Of a stretch of 64,000 bases of DNA, positions 46,884 through 55,817 are shown piece after piece. Both the position numbers and the translations under genes were made by a program. Position 1 is the stretch's first letter. Each line of letters starts with the position of its first letter. Source of the DNA: Serratia sp. DD3 (GTDB lineage Bacteria > Pseudomonadota > Gammaproteobacteria > Enterobacterales > Enterobacteriaceae); the NCBI RefSeq assembly GCF_000496755.2, contig NZ_AYKS02000092.1, positions 11,304 to 75,303 of the forward strand, in the 5' to 3' direction. Below the pieces are notes generated by a model that made no database searches, was not told where the DNA came from, and saw only the letters and a program-made list of their open reading frames with translations.

Positions 46884-47425
46884 CGATATAATGCAGTAGC
46901 AATATACTCGCCACTAGAGAAGGTGCGGCCTGCTTGGTCGCACCTCACTGATAAATATACCTGTCATCAACAAAGCTGCAGCGGTGTTGGCTGCAGTTGT
47001 TAACCTCTTCCCTGAGGCATCCCGCATTCAAATCCGCTCCTTGACGATTTATCTCTCACCCTGAGTTCATCTAGTTGGCATGTGACTAGCGCTTCCCATC
47101 GCTTGCTGATGATGTTATTAATTTTATGCACACATGAAATATTAATTAATTGTCAGAAGAGTAAATCCCATTTCAATAACAATTGATACAATACATTAAC
47201 TATTTAAAATAGTTGCTCAGGGTTAAATTCAAATTTTTTTGTAAACATTAAAAAAAGTTTTCTTATTTAAAATCAATTAATTAATACCATAAACCCTACA
47301 AATCATACGCTTTTTAACCATTTTAGTTTTGCGGGTTATGATCTACATCAATTTTTGCCCTATACTGCTTTGCTAGTATCTTCGTGTTTAATGTTTCATT
47401 TAAATTCTTAAGAGCGAGAGTAAGT
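46884..47425. other. Gene-free region between the biosynthetic locus and focA
   Basis: 542 bp. It starts with a hairpin (AGGTGCG / CGCACCT, 46921-46945) lacking a U-tract that may mark the end of the locus. A strongly AT-rich part follows from about 47110, containing the 17-bp dyad AACTATTTAAAATAGTT (47198-47214) and TTAATTAATTG-type sequences that could bind ArcA. The FNR-type focA promoter is at its right end. No gene seen. Confidence 0.7.
47338..47379 (+). promoter_or_regulatory. FNR-type (class II) promoter of focA-pflB
   Basis: The FNR-like dyad ATGAT-CTAC-ATCAA (47338-47351; consensus TTGAT-N4-ATCAA, one mismatch) is followed by an extended -10 element TG-C-TAGTAT (47371-47379). If the -10 spans -12 to -7, the start of transcription is near 47386 and the dyad centre falls at -41.5, exactly the class II position. 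This fits anaerobic induction of focA-pflB. Confidence 0.7.
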
Positions 47426-48289
47426 TTGAGAGCTGGCAACCCCTTTGATATGTTGTTACCTGCTGATATGGCAAAAGTTGCCGAAGATGTAGGTGTTTAT
47501 AAAGCAACTAAGCACCCGCTAAAGACCTTTTTTTTAGCGATATATGCTGGTGTATTCATTTCTATTGCTTTTGTTTTTTATATCACTGCCACTACCGGTA
47601 CTGCTGGTGTTGTTCCTTTTGGCCTGGCAAAACTGATAGGCGGGATTTGCTTTTCCATGGGGTTGATGCTGGTTGTCGTCTGTGGTGCTGACCTGTTTAC
47701 CTCCACCGTTTTGACGGTAGTTGCCAAAGCCAGCGGCCGCATCACCTGGGGCCAACTAGCCACCAACTGGTTAAACGTTTATATTGGTAATTTACTTGGC
47801 GCTCTGTTCTTTGTCGCTTTGATTTGGTTTGCTGGCCAACATATGGCAGCCAACGGTCAATGGGGTTTGAATGTTTTACAAACCGCTAACCACAAATTAC
47901 ACCACACTTTTACTGAAGCAATTTTTCTTGGCATTCTGGCTAACTTAATGGTTTGTTTGGCCGTTTGGATGAGCTATTCAGGGCGCAGCCTGACAGACAA
48001 AGCCGTTATCATGATCCTGCCAGTGGCAATGTTTGTTGCCTGTGGCTTTGAACACTGTATCGCCAACATGTTTATGATCCCGATGGGTATCGTGGTTAAG
48101 TATTTTGCTACCCCAGAATTTTGGCAAACTGTTGGGGCAACACCAGAACAATTTGCTCATCTGACCGTAAACAGTTTTATTATGGACAATCTGATCCCCG
48201 TCACTATTGGTAACATTATTGGTGGTGGCCTGCTGGTTGGGTTGAGTTACTGGGTAATTTATCTGCGTGGTGGTGAACAGAAGCATTAA
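47426..48289 (+). CDS. focA: Formate channel FocA
   Basis: 287 residues. The start is taken as the TTG at 47426 (LRAGNPFDMLLPADMAKVAE), since E. coli FocA begins at the equivalent place (KADNPFDLLLPA); a longer in-frame reading upstream would overlap the promoter. Six membrane helices of the FNT pentameric channel family. Pore residues are seen in the Omega-loop region TGTAGVVPFGLAKLIGGICF, in ANHKLHHTFTEAIFLGILAN with the central His, and in GFEHCIANMFMIP. It moves formate in or out during mixed-acid fermentation and its N-terminus gates with PflB. pflB follows 59 bp later. Confidence 0.96.
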   Translation: MRAGNPFDMLLPADMAKVAEDVGVYKATKHPLKTFFLAIYAGVFISIAFVFYITATTGTAGVVPFGLAKLIGGICFSMGLMLVVVCGADLFTSTVLTVVAKASGRITWGQLATNWLNVYIGNLLGALFFVALIWFAGQHMAANGQWGLNVLQTANHKLHHTFTEAIFLGILANLMVCLAVWMSYSGRSLTDKAVIMILPVAMFVACGFEHCIANMFMIPMGIVVKYFATPEFWQTVGATPEQFAHLTVNSFIMDNLIPVTIGNIIGGGLLVGLSYWVIYLRGGEQKH

Positions 48290-48348
48290 TTCTGTTCGCT
48301 GGCATGGCACGGGTTTAACAAAAAATCCACATTAGAGGTAGGTATATC

Positions 48349-50631
48349 ATGACCGAACTTAACGAAAAATTAGCAACTGCTTGGCAAGGTTTCACTGAGG
48401 GTGATTGGCAGAAAGAAGTCAACGTACGTGACTTTATCCAAAAAAACTACACTCCTTATGAAGGTGACGAAGCCTTCCTGGCCGGTGCCACCCAAGCGAC
48501 CACTACACTGTGGGACAAGGTGATGGAAGGGGTCAAACTGGAAAACCGCACCCATGCGCCAGTTGATTTCGATACCAGTGTTATCTCTACCATTACTTCT
48601 CATGATGCTGGCTATATTAATAAAGACTTGGAAACCATCGTCGGTTTGCAGACAGATGCACCACTGAAGCGTGCATTGATCCCGTTCGGCGGCATCAAAA
48701 TGGTTGAAGGTTCATGCAAGGTTTATGGCCGTGAACTGGATCCACAAGTGAAGAAGATTTTCACTGAATATCGTAAAACCCACAACCAGGGCGTATTCGA
48801 TATTTACACCAAAGATATCCTGAACTGCCGTAAGTCTGGCGTGCTGACCGGTCTGCCTGATGCTTATGGTCGTGGTCGTATTATCGGTGACTACCGCCGT
48901 GTGGCTCTGTACGGTATCGACTTCCTGATGGCTGACAAGCTGAACCAGTTCAAGTCACTGCAAAGCAGATTTGAAAATGGTGAAGACCTGCAAATGACCA
49001 TGCAGTTGCGCGAAGAAATTGCTGAACAGCACCGTGCACTGGCTCAAATGAAAGAAATGGCCGCCAAATATGGTTATGACATTTCTGCTCCAGCCCAAAC
49101 TGCCCAAGAAGCGGTACAATGGACTTATTTCGGTTACCTGGCTGCAGTTAAATCCCAGAACGGTGCTGCCATGTCATTTGGCCGCGTATCTACCTTCCTG
49201 GACGTGTTTATCGAGCGTGATATCAAAGCCGGTAAACTGACAGAAGAGCAGGCTCAGGAACTGATTGACCACTTGGTCATGAAGCTGCGTATGGTTCGTT
49301 TCCTGCGTACCCCTGAATACGATGAACTGTTCTCTGGTGACCCAATCTGGGCGACCGAATCTCTGGCAGGTATGGGTGTTGATGGCCGTACACTGGTCAC
49401 CAAAAACAGCTTCCGTTTCCTGAATACCCTGTACACTATGGGGCCTTCACCAGAGCCAAATATGACCATTCTGTGGTCTGAAAAGCTGCCGCTGAACTTC
49501 AAAAAGTTCGCTGCGAAAGTGTCTATCGACACCTCTTCCCTGCAATATGAAAACGACGATCTGATGCGCCCTGACTTCAACAACGATGACTATGCCATTG
49601 CTTGTTGCGTCAGCCCGATGGTTGTTGGTAAACATATGCAGTTCTTCGGTGCTCGTGCCAACCTGGCGAAAACCATGTTGTACGCCATCAACGGCGGCGT
49701 TGATGAAAAACTGAAAATACAAGTGGGTCCAAAAGAGCCACCGATGATGGATGAAGTGCTGGACTATGACAAAGTCATGGAACGCATGGATCACTTTATG
49801 GATTGGTTGGCCAAGCAATATGTGACCTCGCTGAACGCCATTCACTATATGCATGACAAGTACAGCTATGAAGCTGCGCTGATGGCACTGCATGACCGTG
49901 ACGTTTATCGTACCATGGCTTGTGGTATCGCTGGTTTGTCGGTGGCTGCCGACTCCCTGTCTGCTATCAAATATGCCAAAGTCTCCACCATCCGTGATGA
50001 AGACGGCCTGGCCGTTGACTTCAAGATTGAAGGTGAATATCCGCAGTTCGGTAACAACGACTCACGTGTTGATGATATCGCTTGTGATCTGGTAGAACGT
50101 TTCATGAAGAAAATTCAGAAACTGCATACCTACCGTAATGCGGTACCGACTCAGTCTGTTCTGACCATCACCTCTAACGTGGTTTATGGTAAGAAAACCG
50201 GTAACACCCCAGATGGTCGCCGTGCCGGTGCGCCATTCGGCCCAGGTGCCAACCCAATGCATGGTCGTGATCAGAAAGGTGCTGTTGCCTCTCTGACCTC
50301 AGTGGCTAAACTGCCGTTTGCTTATGCTAAAGATGGTATCTCTTACACCTTCTCCATCGTTCCTAATGCGTTGGGTAAAGATGATGATGTGCGTAAAGCC
50401 AACCTGGCGGGTCTGATGGATGGTTACTTCCACCATGAAGCTTCCATCGAGGGGGGGCAACACCTGAACGTTAACGTCATGAACCGTGAAATGCTGCTGG
50501 ATGCCATGGAAAACCCTGAGAAATATCCTCAGTTGACCATCCGTGTTTCTGGTTATGCGGTGCGTTTCAACTCGTTGACTAAAGAGCAACAGCAAGACGT
50601 GATTACTCGTACTTTCACTCAGTCGATCTAA
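48349..50631 (+). CDS. pflB: Formate acetyltransferase (pyruvate formate-lyase) PflB
   Basis: 760 residues, the E. coli length. The glycyl-radical site is [13 protein letters not shown] near the C-terminus, and the catalytic Cys pair is in [14 protein letters not shown]. Cytoplasmic homodimer that converts pyruvate and CoA to acetyl-CoA and formate without oxygen; activated by PflA. GAGGTAGG ribosome site upstream of ATG 48349. Codon use is strongly biased, as for a highly expressed gene. Confidence 0.98.
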   Translation: MTELNEKLATAWQGFTEGDWQKEVNVRDFIQKNYTPYEGDEAFLAGATQATTTLWDKVMEGVKLENRTHAPVDFDTSVISTITSHDAGYINKDLETIVGLQTDAPLKRALIPFGGIKMVEGSCKVYGRELDPQVKKIFTEYRKTHNQGVFDIYTKDILNCRKSGVLTGLPDAYGRGRIIGDYRRVALYGIDFLMADKLNQFKSLQSRFENGEDLQMTMQLREEIAEQHRALAQMKEMAAKYGYDISAPAQTAQEAVQWTYFGYLAAVKSQNGAAMSFGRVSTFLDVFIERDIKAGKLTEEQAQELIDHLVMKLRMVRFLRTPEYDELFSGDPIWATESLAGMGVDGRTLVTKNSFRFLNTLYTMGPSPEPNMTILWSEKLPLNFKKFAAKVSIDTSSLQYENDDLMRPDFNNDDYAIACCVSPMVVGKHMQFFGARANLAKTMLYAINGGVDEKLKIQVGPKEPPMMDEVLDYDKVMERMDHFMDWLAKQYVTSLNAIHYMHDKYSYEAALMALHDRDVYRTMACGIAGLSVAADSLSAIKYAKVSTIRDEDGLAVDFKIEGEYPQFGNNDSRVDDIACDLVERFMKKIQKLHTYRNAVPTQSVLTITSNVVYGKKTGNTPDGRRAGAPFGPGANPMHGRDQKGAVASLTSVAKLPFAYAKDGISYTFSIVPNALGKDDDVRKANLAGLMDGYFHHEASIEGGQHLNVNVMNREMLLDAMENPEKYPQLTIRVSGYAVRFNSLTKEQQQDVITRTFTQSI

Positions 50632-51033
50632 TCACTGCGTCTTGACAGGGGGAGTTTATCTTCCCCTGGTAAAATAGACTTGGGCCGGATATTCCGGCCC
50701 TTTTAGTAAGCGAAATTGAGTAAACGAAATCTATTCCGGGTACGCTGCCAGAGCCTTAATCCCGCGCCATTTAAGCGATCTTCGCCTAACTTCTCTGAAT
50801 CTGCCGAATAATGTCCCCCTGCAATAATCATAATGGTGGCTGACGATGACAAAAGCTATAACGCGACGGACGGCAGAAAGAGGTATACTACAGCAGTAAT
50901 CGGCGTGTACCCGGGCAACCCATCGCCCTACTCGTTACTCCGGCCGCTCCGTTATGGTATTACGGTTTCTGTCTGGGGGTAACGAGCCTATTTTAGGTTG
51001 CGTTTGACAGTCAATATTGGAGAACACCCTGCA
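50632..51033. other. Intergenic region pflB-pflA
   Basis: About 400 bp: two hairpins after pflB, then sequence without a recognisable gene that should carry the separate pflA promoter. A TTGACA-like element at 51004 lies too close to the pflA start to be its -35 box with confidence. Nothing else seen. Confidence 0.6.
50682..50705 (+). terminator. Rho-independent terminator after pflB
   Basis: Perfect stem GGGCCGG / CCGGCCC with a 5-nt loop followed by TTTTAG, 50 bp after the stop. A second stem (AGGGG / CCCCT, 50647-50667) lies between. Confidence 0.85.
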
Positions 51034-51774
51034 ATGTCCTTAAAAGGTCGCATCCACTCTTTTGAATCCTGTGGCACCGTTGATGGCCCGGGTATCCGCT
51101 TTATTGTTTTTTTCCAGGGTTGCCTGATGCGCTGCCTCTACTGCCATAACCGTGATACCTGGGACACTCATGGCGGAAAAGAAGTCACCGTTGAAGAATT
51201 GATGACGGATACCGTGTCTTATCGCCACTTTATGAATGCCTCTGGCGGTGGTGTCACCGCATCAGGTGGTGAGGCCATTCTGCAAGCAGAGTTTGTCCGT
51301 GATTGGTTCCGTGCCTGCCAGCAGGAAGGGATCAGTACCTGCCTGGACACCAATGGTTTTGTTCGCCGTTATGATCCGGTGATTGATGAACTGCTGGATG
51401 CTACCGACCTGGTGATGCTTGACCTAAAACAGATGAACGATGAGATCCACCAGGTTCTGGTTGGTGTCTCTAACCAGCGCACATTGGAGTTTGCCCATTA
51501 TCTGGCGAAACGTAATCAACGCACCTGGATACGCTATGTGGTCGTTCCAGGCTGGTCTGATGATGACGCATCAGTCCATATGCTGGGGGAATTCACCAAA
51601 GATATGAGCAATATCGAAAAGATCGAACTGTTGCCTTATCATGAATTAGGTAAACATAAATGGATCGCCATGGGGGAGGAGTACAAACTCAGTGATGTAC
51701 ATCCACCGAAAACTGATGTGATGGAGCGTGTAAAAGGGATCCTTGAGAGCTATGGCCACAAAGTGGTTTACTGA
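51034..51774 (+). CDS. pflA: Pyruvate formate-lyase 1-activating enzyme
   Basis: 246 residues from the ATG at 51034 ([20 protein letters not shown]), the E. coli length; an upstream in-frame start adds 12 residues without support. Radical-SAM enzyme: the 4Fe-4S cluster motif is [15 protein letters not shown] (CxxxCxxC), with the SAM-binding GGE in ASGGEAIL. It abstracts a hydrogen from the PflB glycine to make the radical form. GGAG upstream, somewhat far (11 nt). Confidence 0.98.
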   Translation: MSLKGRIHSFESCGTVDGPGIRFIVFFQGCLMRCLYCHNRDTWDTHGGKEVTVEELMTDTVSYRHFMNASGGGVTASGGEAILQAEFVRDWFRACQQEGISTCLDTNGFVRRYDPVIDELLDATDLVMLDLKQMNDEIHQVLVGVSNQRTLEFAHYLAKRNQRTWIRYVVVPGWSDDDASVHMLGEFTKDMSNIEKIELLPYHELGKHKWIAMGEEYKLSDVHPPKTDVMERVKGILESYGHKVVY

Positions 51775-51787
51775 GGCCCTACTTTCT

Positions 51788-52010
51788 CCGACACCCGAGT
51801 TCCATAACGTGACAAAACACAACGCTGGCTCTCCCCTTTAGCCTGAGGCTTGAGCCCAGTCATGGGTCACAGAGTCAGCGACTAGATGCACAAATACGTT
51901 GTGACCAGGGCGAACGACAAATCCGCCTGCGGGCTGCCGCCGGCGGATTTAAATGACGCTGGCGGTGGTGCGGGGTGGACCTCATGAATGAGGCGCCTAA
52001 CGCTAGCCAA
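51788..52010. repeat. Degenerate hairpin-type intergenic repeat, copy 4
   Basis: Shares with copy 1 the order: gacaaaac, gctggc, a gtcac.../...gtgac dyad, agggcgaac, an AATCCGCC/GGCGGATT stem (51921-51950), and a cgctagccaacacc end similar to gcagctaacacc. It is considerably diverged. It fills most of the gap between pflA and the glycosyltransferase gene. Confidence 0.5.
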
Positions 52011-52071
52011 CACCACTGGCCCTGACGTATCACGGTATAACTCCTTTTCCTCTTTTTATCAGGAAATCACG

Positions 52072-54096
52072 ATGGCAAAACGTTTTAGCTGGCCGATAAA
52101 ATCTAACCCTGTTCATGCTGCTTATCAGGCAGCATTTTCTTTACATCAGGCGGGGAAGTTGCAGGAAGCAGAAAGAGGCTACCGCCAACTACTACGCTCT
52201 TCACCGAATCATACCAGTGCTTTGCACTATCTGGGGGTTATCTGTTTGCAAACCCAGCGGCTAGAAGAAGCGGAGACGTTAATCTCACGTTCGTTGCAAC
52301 AACAAGAAGATGCTAGCGCTCTGTTAAACCTTTCATTGGTGTGCCAGGCGCTTAATCAATCTGAACGCGCGATGACATTACTTGAACGCGTTTTAGCGCT
52401 GACGCCGAATAATGCCCAGGCTACCAATAACCTGGCCAATGAATACCTCAGGCAAGGTGAGGTTGCTCGTGCCCTCACGCTGTATCGCCGTGGTACAGAA
52501 CTTAATCCAGGGTATCTATTAAACTGGATGAATCTCGGCGTCTGCTTGCGTAATGAAAATCAGTTTGACGAGGCGGAAACTGCATTACGCCAAGCGTTAG
52601 CACTGGATCCTCAACATTATCAATCTGCTACGATTCTGTCTTCACTGCTGGAAAACCGCAAACAGTGGGCCGAAGCGATTGCGCTCTGCGAACGGGTTAA
52701 CGATATTGCCAGCCTGTGCAGACTGAAGCGGAAATCTGCTGATTGGCAAGGGCTCGATACGCTGGAGGCACAATTACACAATCTGGTGGTTGCCGAACAC
52801 CAGCAAGAGATCGACCCACATACCTTGATTAATTATCCGTGGCTCACCCGCGAGCTTCACCGCAATGCAGCTCGCCAGTTTGCACAGATACGTTGGCCAA
52901 TGCAGTTAGCAAATCCATTGCCACACCCTGCTCACCCTACCAATGCGCGCCTCAAGATTGGCTATCTTTCGGCAGATTTTTTCGATCATGCCACCATGCA
53001 CCTGCTGGCTGGCGTGCTGGAGGCACATGATACCGAACGCTATGATATTCACCTCTATTGCTACAGCCCAAAAAAAGCACCGGACAAGTACACGCAACGG
53101 CTAGCAGACAGCGGTTTACCCCTGCATTACCTGCGTGGCATTAGCGATAAAGCTGCCGCACAACAGATCATGGCGGATAACGTTGATATTTTAGTCGACC
53201 TGAAAGGTTTCACCACCTACACGCGCTTGGGCATCACCGCTTATCGACCCGCACCGATAACCGTGAGCTGGCTAGGCTATCCTGGATCACTGGGCCACCC
53301 AGCGCTGGCGGATTATATTATCGGTGATGCTCAGGTTACACCGGTATCTCATGCTGGTGACTATAGCGAAACGCTGGCACTTATGCCGGATAGCTATCAG
53401 CCAAACGACCGCAACCGCCCACTTCCTGCCCCACCTAACCGTAAAGATGTTGGTCTGCCAGACAATGCAGTGGTCCTGTGTAGCTTTAACCAAATAGTAA
53501 AATATAGCCCCGCTCTATTTACGCTGTGGAGCCGGGTGCTGAATGCGGTGCCCAATACGGTGCTCTGGCTCCTGGAAGGCAATTCACCAGTCGTTACTGA
53601 TAATCTTCGCCGTGAAATGGTTGAGCGGGGTATTACTACCGAGCGGATTATTTTTGCACCTTTTATGAAACTTGAGCAACATCTGGCCCGCTTACAACTA
53701 GCGGATATCGCACTGGATACCTTCCCTTGTAATTCGCACACCACCGCCAGTGATGCATTGTGGGCAGGGGTTCCATTAGTGAGCTATACGGGTGAAACTT
53801 TTGCCTCGCGTGTCGCCACCAGTCTGCTACATGCGGCTAATGTTCCCGAATTAATCGCTGCCGATGAAAACAGCTGGCTGCAATTGACCTGCGAACTGGC
53901 GAACGATGCCGAAAAGCGTGCAACGCTCCGTCAGCGCTTAATTGCTGGGCGGCAAACCTCTGCACTGTTCGATACCCAACGTTTCACGCACAATCTTGAA
54001 CAGCTCTACGATGCCATGTGGGCCCAACGGGATCAGCCCCGCGAGCAACGGACGACGCTTGTTTTAGAGAAAGATGATTGTGTTAGAGGAAGATGA
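52072..54096 (+). CDS. SPINDLY/OGT-family TPR glycosyltransferase (GT41-like)
   Basis: 674 residues from ATG 52072 (AGGAAA upstream; a longer frame begins within the repeat). About six tetratricopeptide repeats cover residues 20-215 (for example AERGYRQLLRSSPNHTSALH, ALRQALALDPQHYQSATILS). The C-terminal half is the Glyco_transf_41 domain of O-GlcNAc transferases: KIGYLSADFFDHATMHLL, YRPAPITVSWLGYPGSLGHP, CSFNQIVKYSPALFTLWSRV, and LDTFPCNSHTTASDALWAGV followed by GETFASRVATSLL. These match the UDP-sugar site of OGT. Bacterial members glycosylate proteins in the cytoplasm. It is convergent with a type I secretion locus for a large adhesin, the likeliest target. Its last codons fall in a 19-bp tandem repeat. 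Confidence 0.9.
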   Translation: MAKRFSWPIKSNPVHAAYQAAFSLHQAGKLQEAERGYRQLLRSSPNHTSALHYLGVICLQTQRLEEAETLISRSLQQQEDASALLNLSLVCQALNQSERAMTLLERVLALTPNNAQATNNLANEYLRQGEVARALTLYRRGTELNPGYLLNWMNLGVCLRNENQFDEAETALRQALALDPQHYQSATILSSLLENRKQWAEAIALCERVNDIASLCRLKRKSADWQGLDTLEAQLHNLVVAEHQQEIDPHTLINYPWLTRELHRNAARQFAQIRWPMQLANPLPHPAHPTNARLKIGYLSADFFDHATMHLLAGVLEAHDTERYDIHLYCYSPKKAPDKYTQRLADSGLPLHYLRGISDKAAAQQIMADNVDILVDLKGFTTYTRLGITAYRPAPITVSWLGYPGSLGHPALADYIIGDAQVTPVSHAGDYSETLALMPDSYQPNDRNRPLPAPPNRKDVGLPDNAVVLCSFNQIVKYSPALFTLWSRVLNAVPNTVLWLLEGNSPVVTDNLRREMVERGITTERIIFAPFMKLEQHLARLQLADIALDTFPCNSHTTASDALWAGVPLVSYTGETFASRVATSLLHAANVPELIAADENSWLQLTCELANDAEKRATLRQRLIAGRQTSALFDTQRFTHNLEQLYDAMWAQRDQPREQRTTLVLEKDDCVRGR

Positions 54097-54139
54097 TCGT
54101 GTTAGGGGAAGATGAGCATGTAGGGGAAGAGATCGTGCA
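54066..54139. repeat. Imperfect 19-bp tandem repeat at the 3' end of the glycosyltransferase gene
   Basis: About four units: agagaaagatgattgtgtt, agaggaagatgatcgtgtt, aggggaagatgagcatgt, aggggaagagatcgtgc. The gene stop (tga at 54094) is inside unit 2. The unit length is not a multiple of three. Confidence 0.85.
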
Positions 54140-54172
54140 CGGGCAATAAGCCAGGCTTAGTCACTTAGCCAA

Positions 54173-54210
54173 GCTCACTCTACTGGCAAGTACTTGCCGC
54201 TAGAGTGAGC
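54173..54210. terminator. Hairpin between convergent glycosyltransferase genes
   Basis: Outer stem GCTCACTCTA / TAGAGTGAGC with an inner GGCAAG / CTTGCC stem. No U-tract on either strand, but with the two following hairpins (54262-54278, 54298-54341) it makes a strong structural barrier between convergent genes. Confidence 0.5.
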
Positions 54211-54297
54211 CTTAAGGATGAAGTGAAAATGCTCGCCATACTTCTCTCGGCTTTATTGATGACGGGGATATGCCCGTCAAACTGGCAGTTTCACCTC

Positions 54298-54341
54298 ACG
54301 ACGTCAGGAAAACGGGTTAACTCGTGTTTTCCTGACGTCGT
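54298..54341. terminator. Long bidirectional hairpin, probable terminator
   Basis: A perfect 16-bp inverted repeat (ACGACGTCAGGAAAAC / GTTTTCCTGACGTCGT) with a 12-nt spacer, ending 10 bp before the stop codon of the leftward glycosyltransferase gene. The A/T-rich inner part gives U-rich arms in both directions. A smaller stem GACGGG / CCCGTC lies just left of it. Confidence 0.55.
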
Positions 54342-54350
54342 AGAGGCCGC

Positions 54351-55622
54351 TCAATCGATATTTTTAAGTTGCCATTCGCCTGCAAGAATATGATCAAGCA
54401 TAAAGAAAGGCATGTATTCACGCCAAGTATGCTCTTTCACCACACTGGCATATTGGCATAGGCTATTGCTGTGCTGATCCAAGACTTCCCACCGCTGTAA
54501 TTCACCCTCTTCTTTGCTGCTAGCGAGGCCGGCCAATTGATAGCTGACATTACTGCCAACATGAAATTTATTGGTTTTCCAACGGATTGGCGCATGGGGA
54601 GGGAAAGGTTGTGCTTGATAGAACCCAAACATATCATCGTGACTGAGCAAACTCTGTCGGATGGTGGGCCAGAGCTGCTGACGCATAAAATATTGATCGA
54701 CAAAACGACGATGATTATCTTGCTTACTCAAATAATCACTGACCTGTACAGGAATTGAAGGCAGATTAGCATTATGACAACCGCCCCACATCCCGGCTAA
54801 CAGCAGTTCAGTATGGGTAAAGTAATCACGCATATGGTGATACCAATAATCACTCTGCAACCACGCTTCAACCGCCCCTTGCTCTCGCTCTGAGAGCAAC
54901 GAATCAGCATCACGAATAAGATAACGTTTGACTTCGGGGTCATCCAGAACCAGAAAACGCCACATCAGTGGTGGGACATTCTGGTGCAAATCCCCTGCAA
55001 CTTTTATCACTTTAGCGCCGGTATCCAGCAAACGCTGCTGCACCGGTTGGGGCACCGTATCATCCAGATAAAAACGGCAATGCCAACCAGGGAACAGCTC
55101 TTTGCTCACTTGCGCGTTCATAATCGCACTTTCACAGTAACGCACCTGTGAACCAAAAAGAGTAAATGAGATGGCATTCTCTTGCGGATTATGGGGATTA
55201 AACGCAGGCGGATGGGATTCGGGCAGAGGATAAAGCTGGCCACCACCAAATATCTTATCCCCCTGCTCCAGTGATATCAAACCATAGTGTTTCACTTCAT
55301 CGGGGCGATTCGTCCAACCGCAAGCCTCCGTCAAACCATCAATCATGGTGGCCGGGAGAGCCTCTAATGGCAGACTTTGAAACAATTTTTTATAGGTTTT
55401 ATAGGCTTTTTCATGTTCTTGAGTTCGCATTAAACACAAGGCATAGCTGGACAATACATCAGGATTACGCGGCACCAAACGCAGTGTCGTTTCTGCAATT
55501 ACTTTCCCTGCGGCATAATCATCATTCGCTATTGCGGTACGATACTGTTGCGCAAGATGGTTAAGCCGTTGTTCCTGACTATGAGACTGAGCTATTGATT
55601 TTTTTTTCTGGAAAGGAAGCAT
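54351..55622 (-). CDS. Putative glycosyltransferase with N-terminal TPR-like region
   Basis: 423 residues. Residues 15-110 form TPR-like helices (AGKVIAETTLRLVPRNPDVL, SYALCLMRTQEHEKAYKTYK). The rest has a Rossmann-like half with YCESAIMNAQVSKELFPGWH and FYLDDTVP, then VKRYLIRDADSLLSEREQGA, whose DAD resembles the metal/nucleotide-sugar DxD motif of GT-A enzymes, and TELLLAGMWGGCHN. I infer a sugar transferase. It lies about 200 bp downstream of the TolC-like gene on the same strand, with a 10-bp-stem hairpin (55664-55693) in the gap, so it probably belongs to the secretion locus. Exact family not recognised. Confidence 0.7.
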   Translation of the reverse strand: MLPFQKKKSIAQSHSQEQRLNHLAQQYRTAIANDDYAAGKVIAETTLRLVPRNPDVLSSYALCLMRTQEHEKAYKTYKKLFQSLPLEALPATMIDGLTEACGWTNRPDEVKHYGLISLEQGDKIFGGGQLYPLPESHPPAFNPHNPQENAISFTLFGSQVRYCESAIMNAQVSKELFPGWHCRFYLDDTVPQPVQQRLLDTGAKVIKVAGDLHQNVPPLMWRFLVLDDPEVKRYLIRDADSLLSEREQGAVEAWLQSDYWYHHMRDYFTHTELLLAGMWGGCHNANLPSIPVQVSDYLSKQDNHRRFVDQYFMRQQLWPTIRQSLLSHDDMFGFYQAQPFPPHAPIRWKTNKFHVGSNVSYQLAGLASSKEEGELQRWEVLDQHSNSLCQYASVVKEHTWREYMPFFMLDHILAGEWQLKNID

Positions 55623-55663
55623 AGAATTAAATTTGCCTCAGACTGATCAATGATGATGGCGAT

Positions 55664-55693
55664 GCTTACTGCCTGTACTGGGTGGCAGTAAGC
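55664..55693 (-). other. Perfect hairpin between the TolC-like and glycosyltransferase genes
   Basis: Stem GCTTACTGCC / GGCAGTAAGC, loop 10 nt, with no U-tract. It may be an attenuator, an mRNA processing site or a repeat remnant; the nearby sequence cttgaaatcggttaggtata (55787) resembles the end of the intergenic repeat family. Confidence 0.5.
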
Positions 55694-55817
55694 ACCCTGC
55701 TAAGATGCTTCAACGTTATGATGAACCGCCTTATTGAGGTTCACCCAACGGGGAAAAATGCAAATGCATCGCTACCACCCTGTTACTTGAAATCGGTTAG
55801 GTATAGTCCCGTTTAGC

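Noticed and set aside
47041..47120. Another copy of the intergenic repeat before focA
   Set aside because: Only scattered short matches (ctcaccctgagttcat); the ends and hairpin are missing.
51988..52071. Longer start of the OGT-like protein
   Set aside because: The extra 28 codons lie in the degenerate repeat; AGGAAA precedes the ATG at 52072.
54205..54393. 62-codon open frame between the convergent glycosyltransferase genes
   Set aside because: It runs through three hairpins and into the end of the opposite gene; no support as protein.
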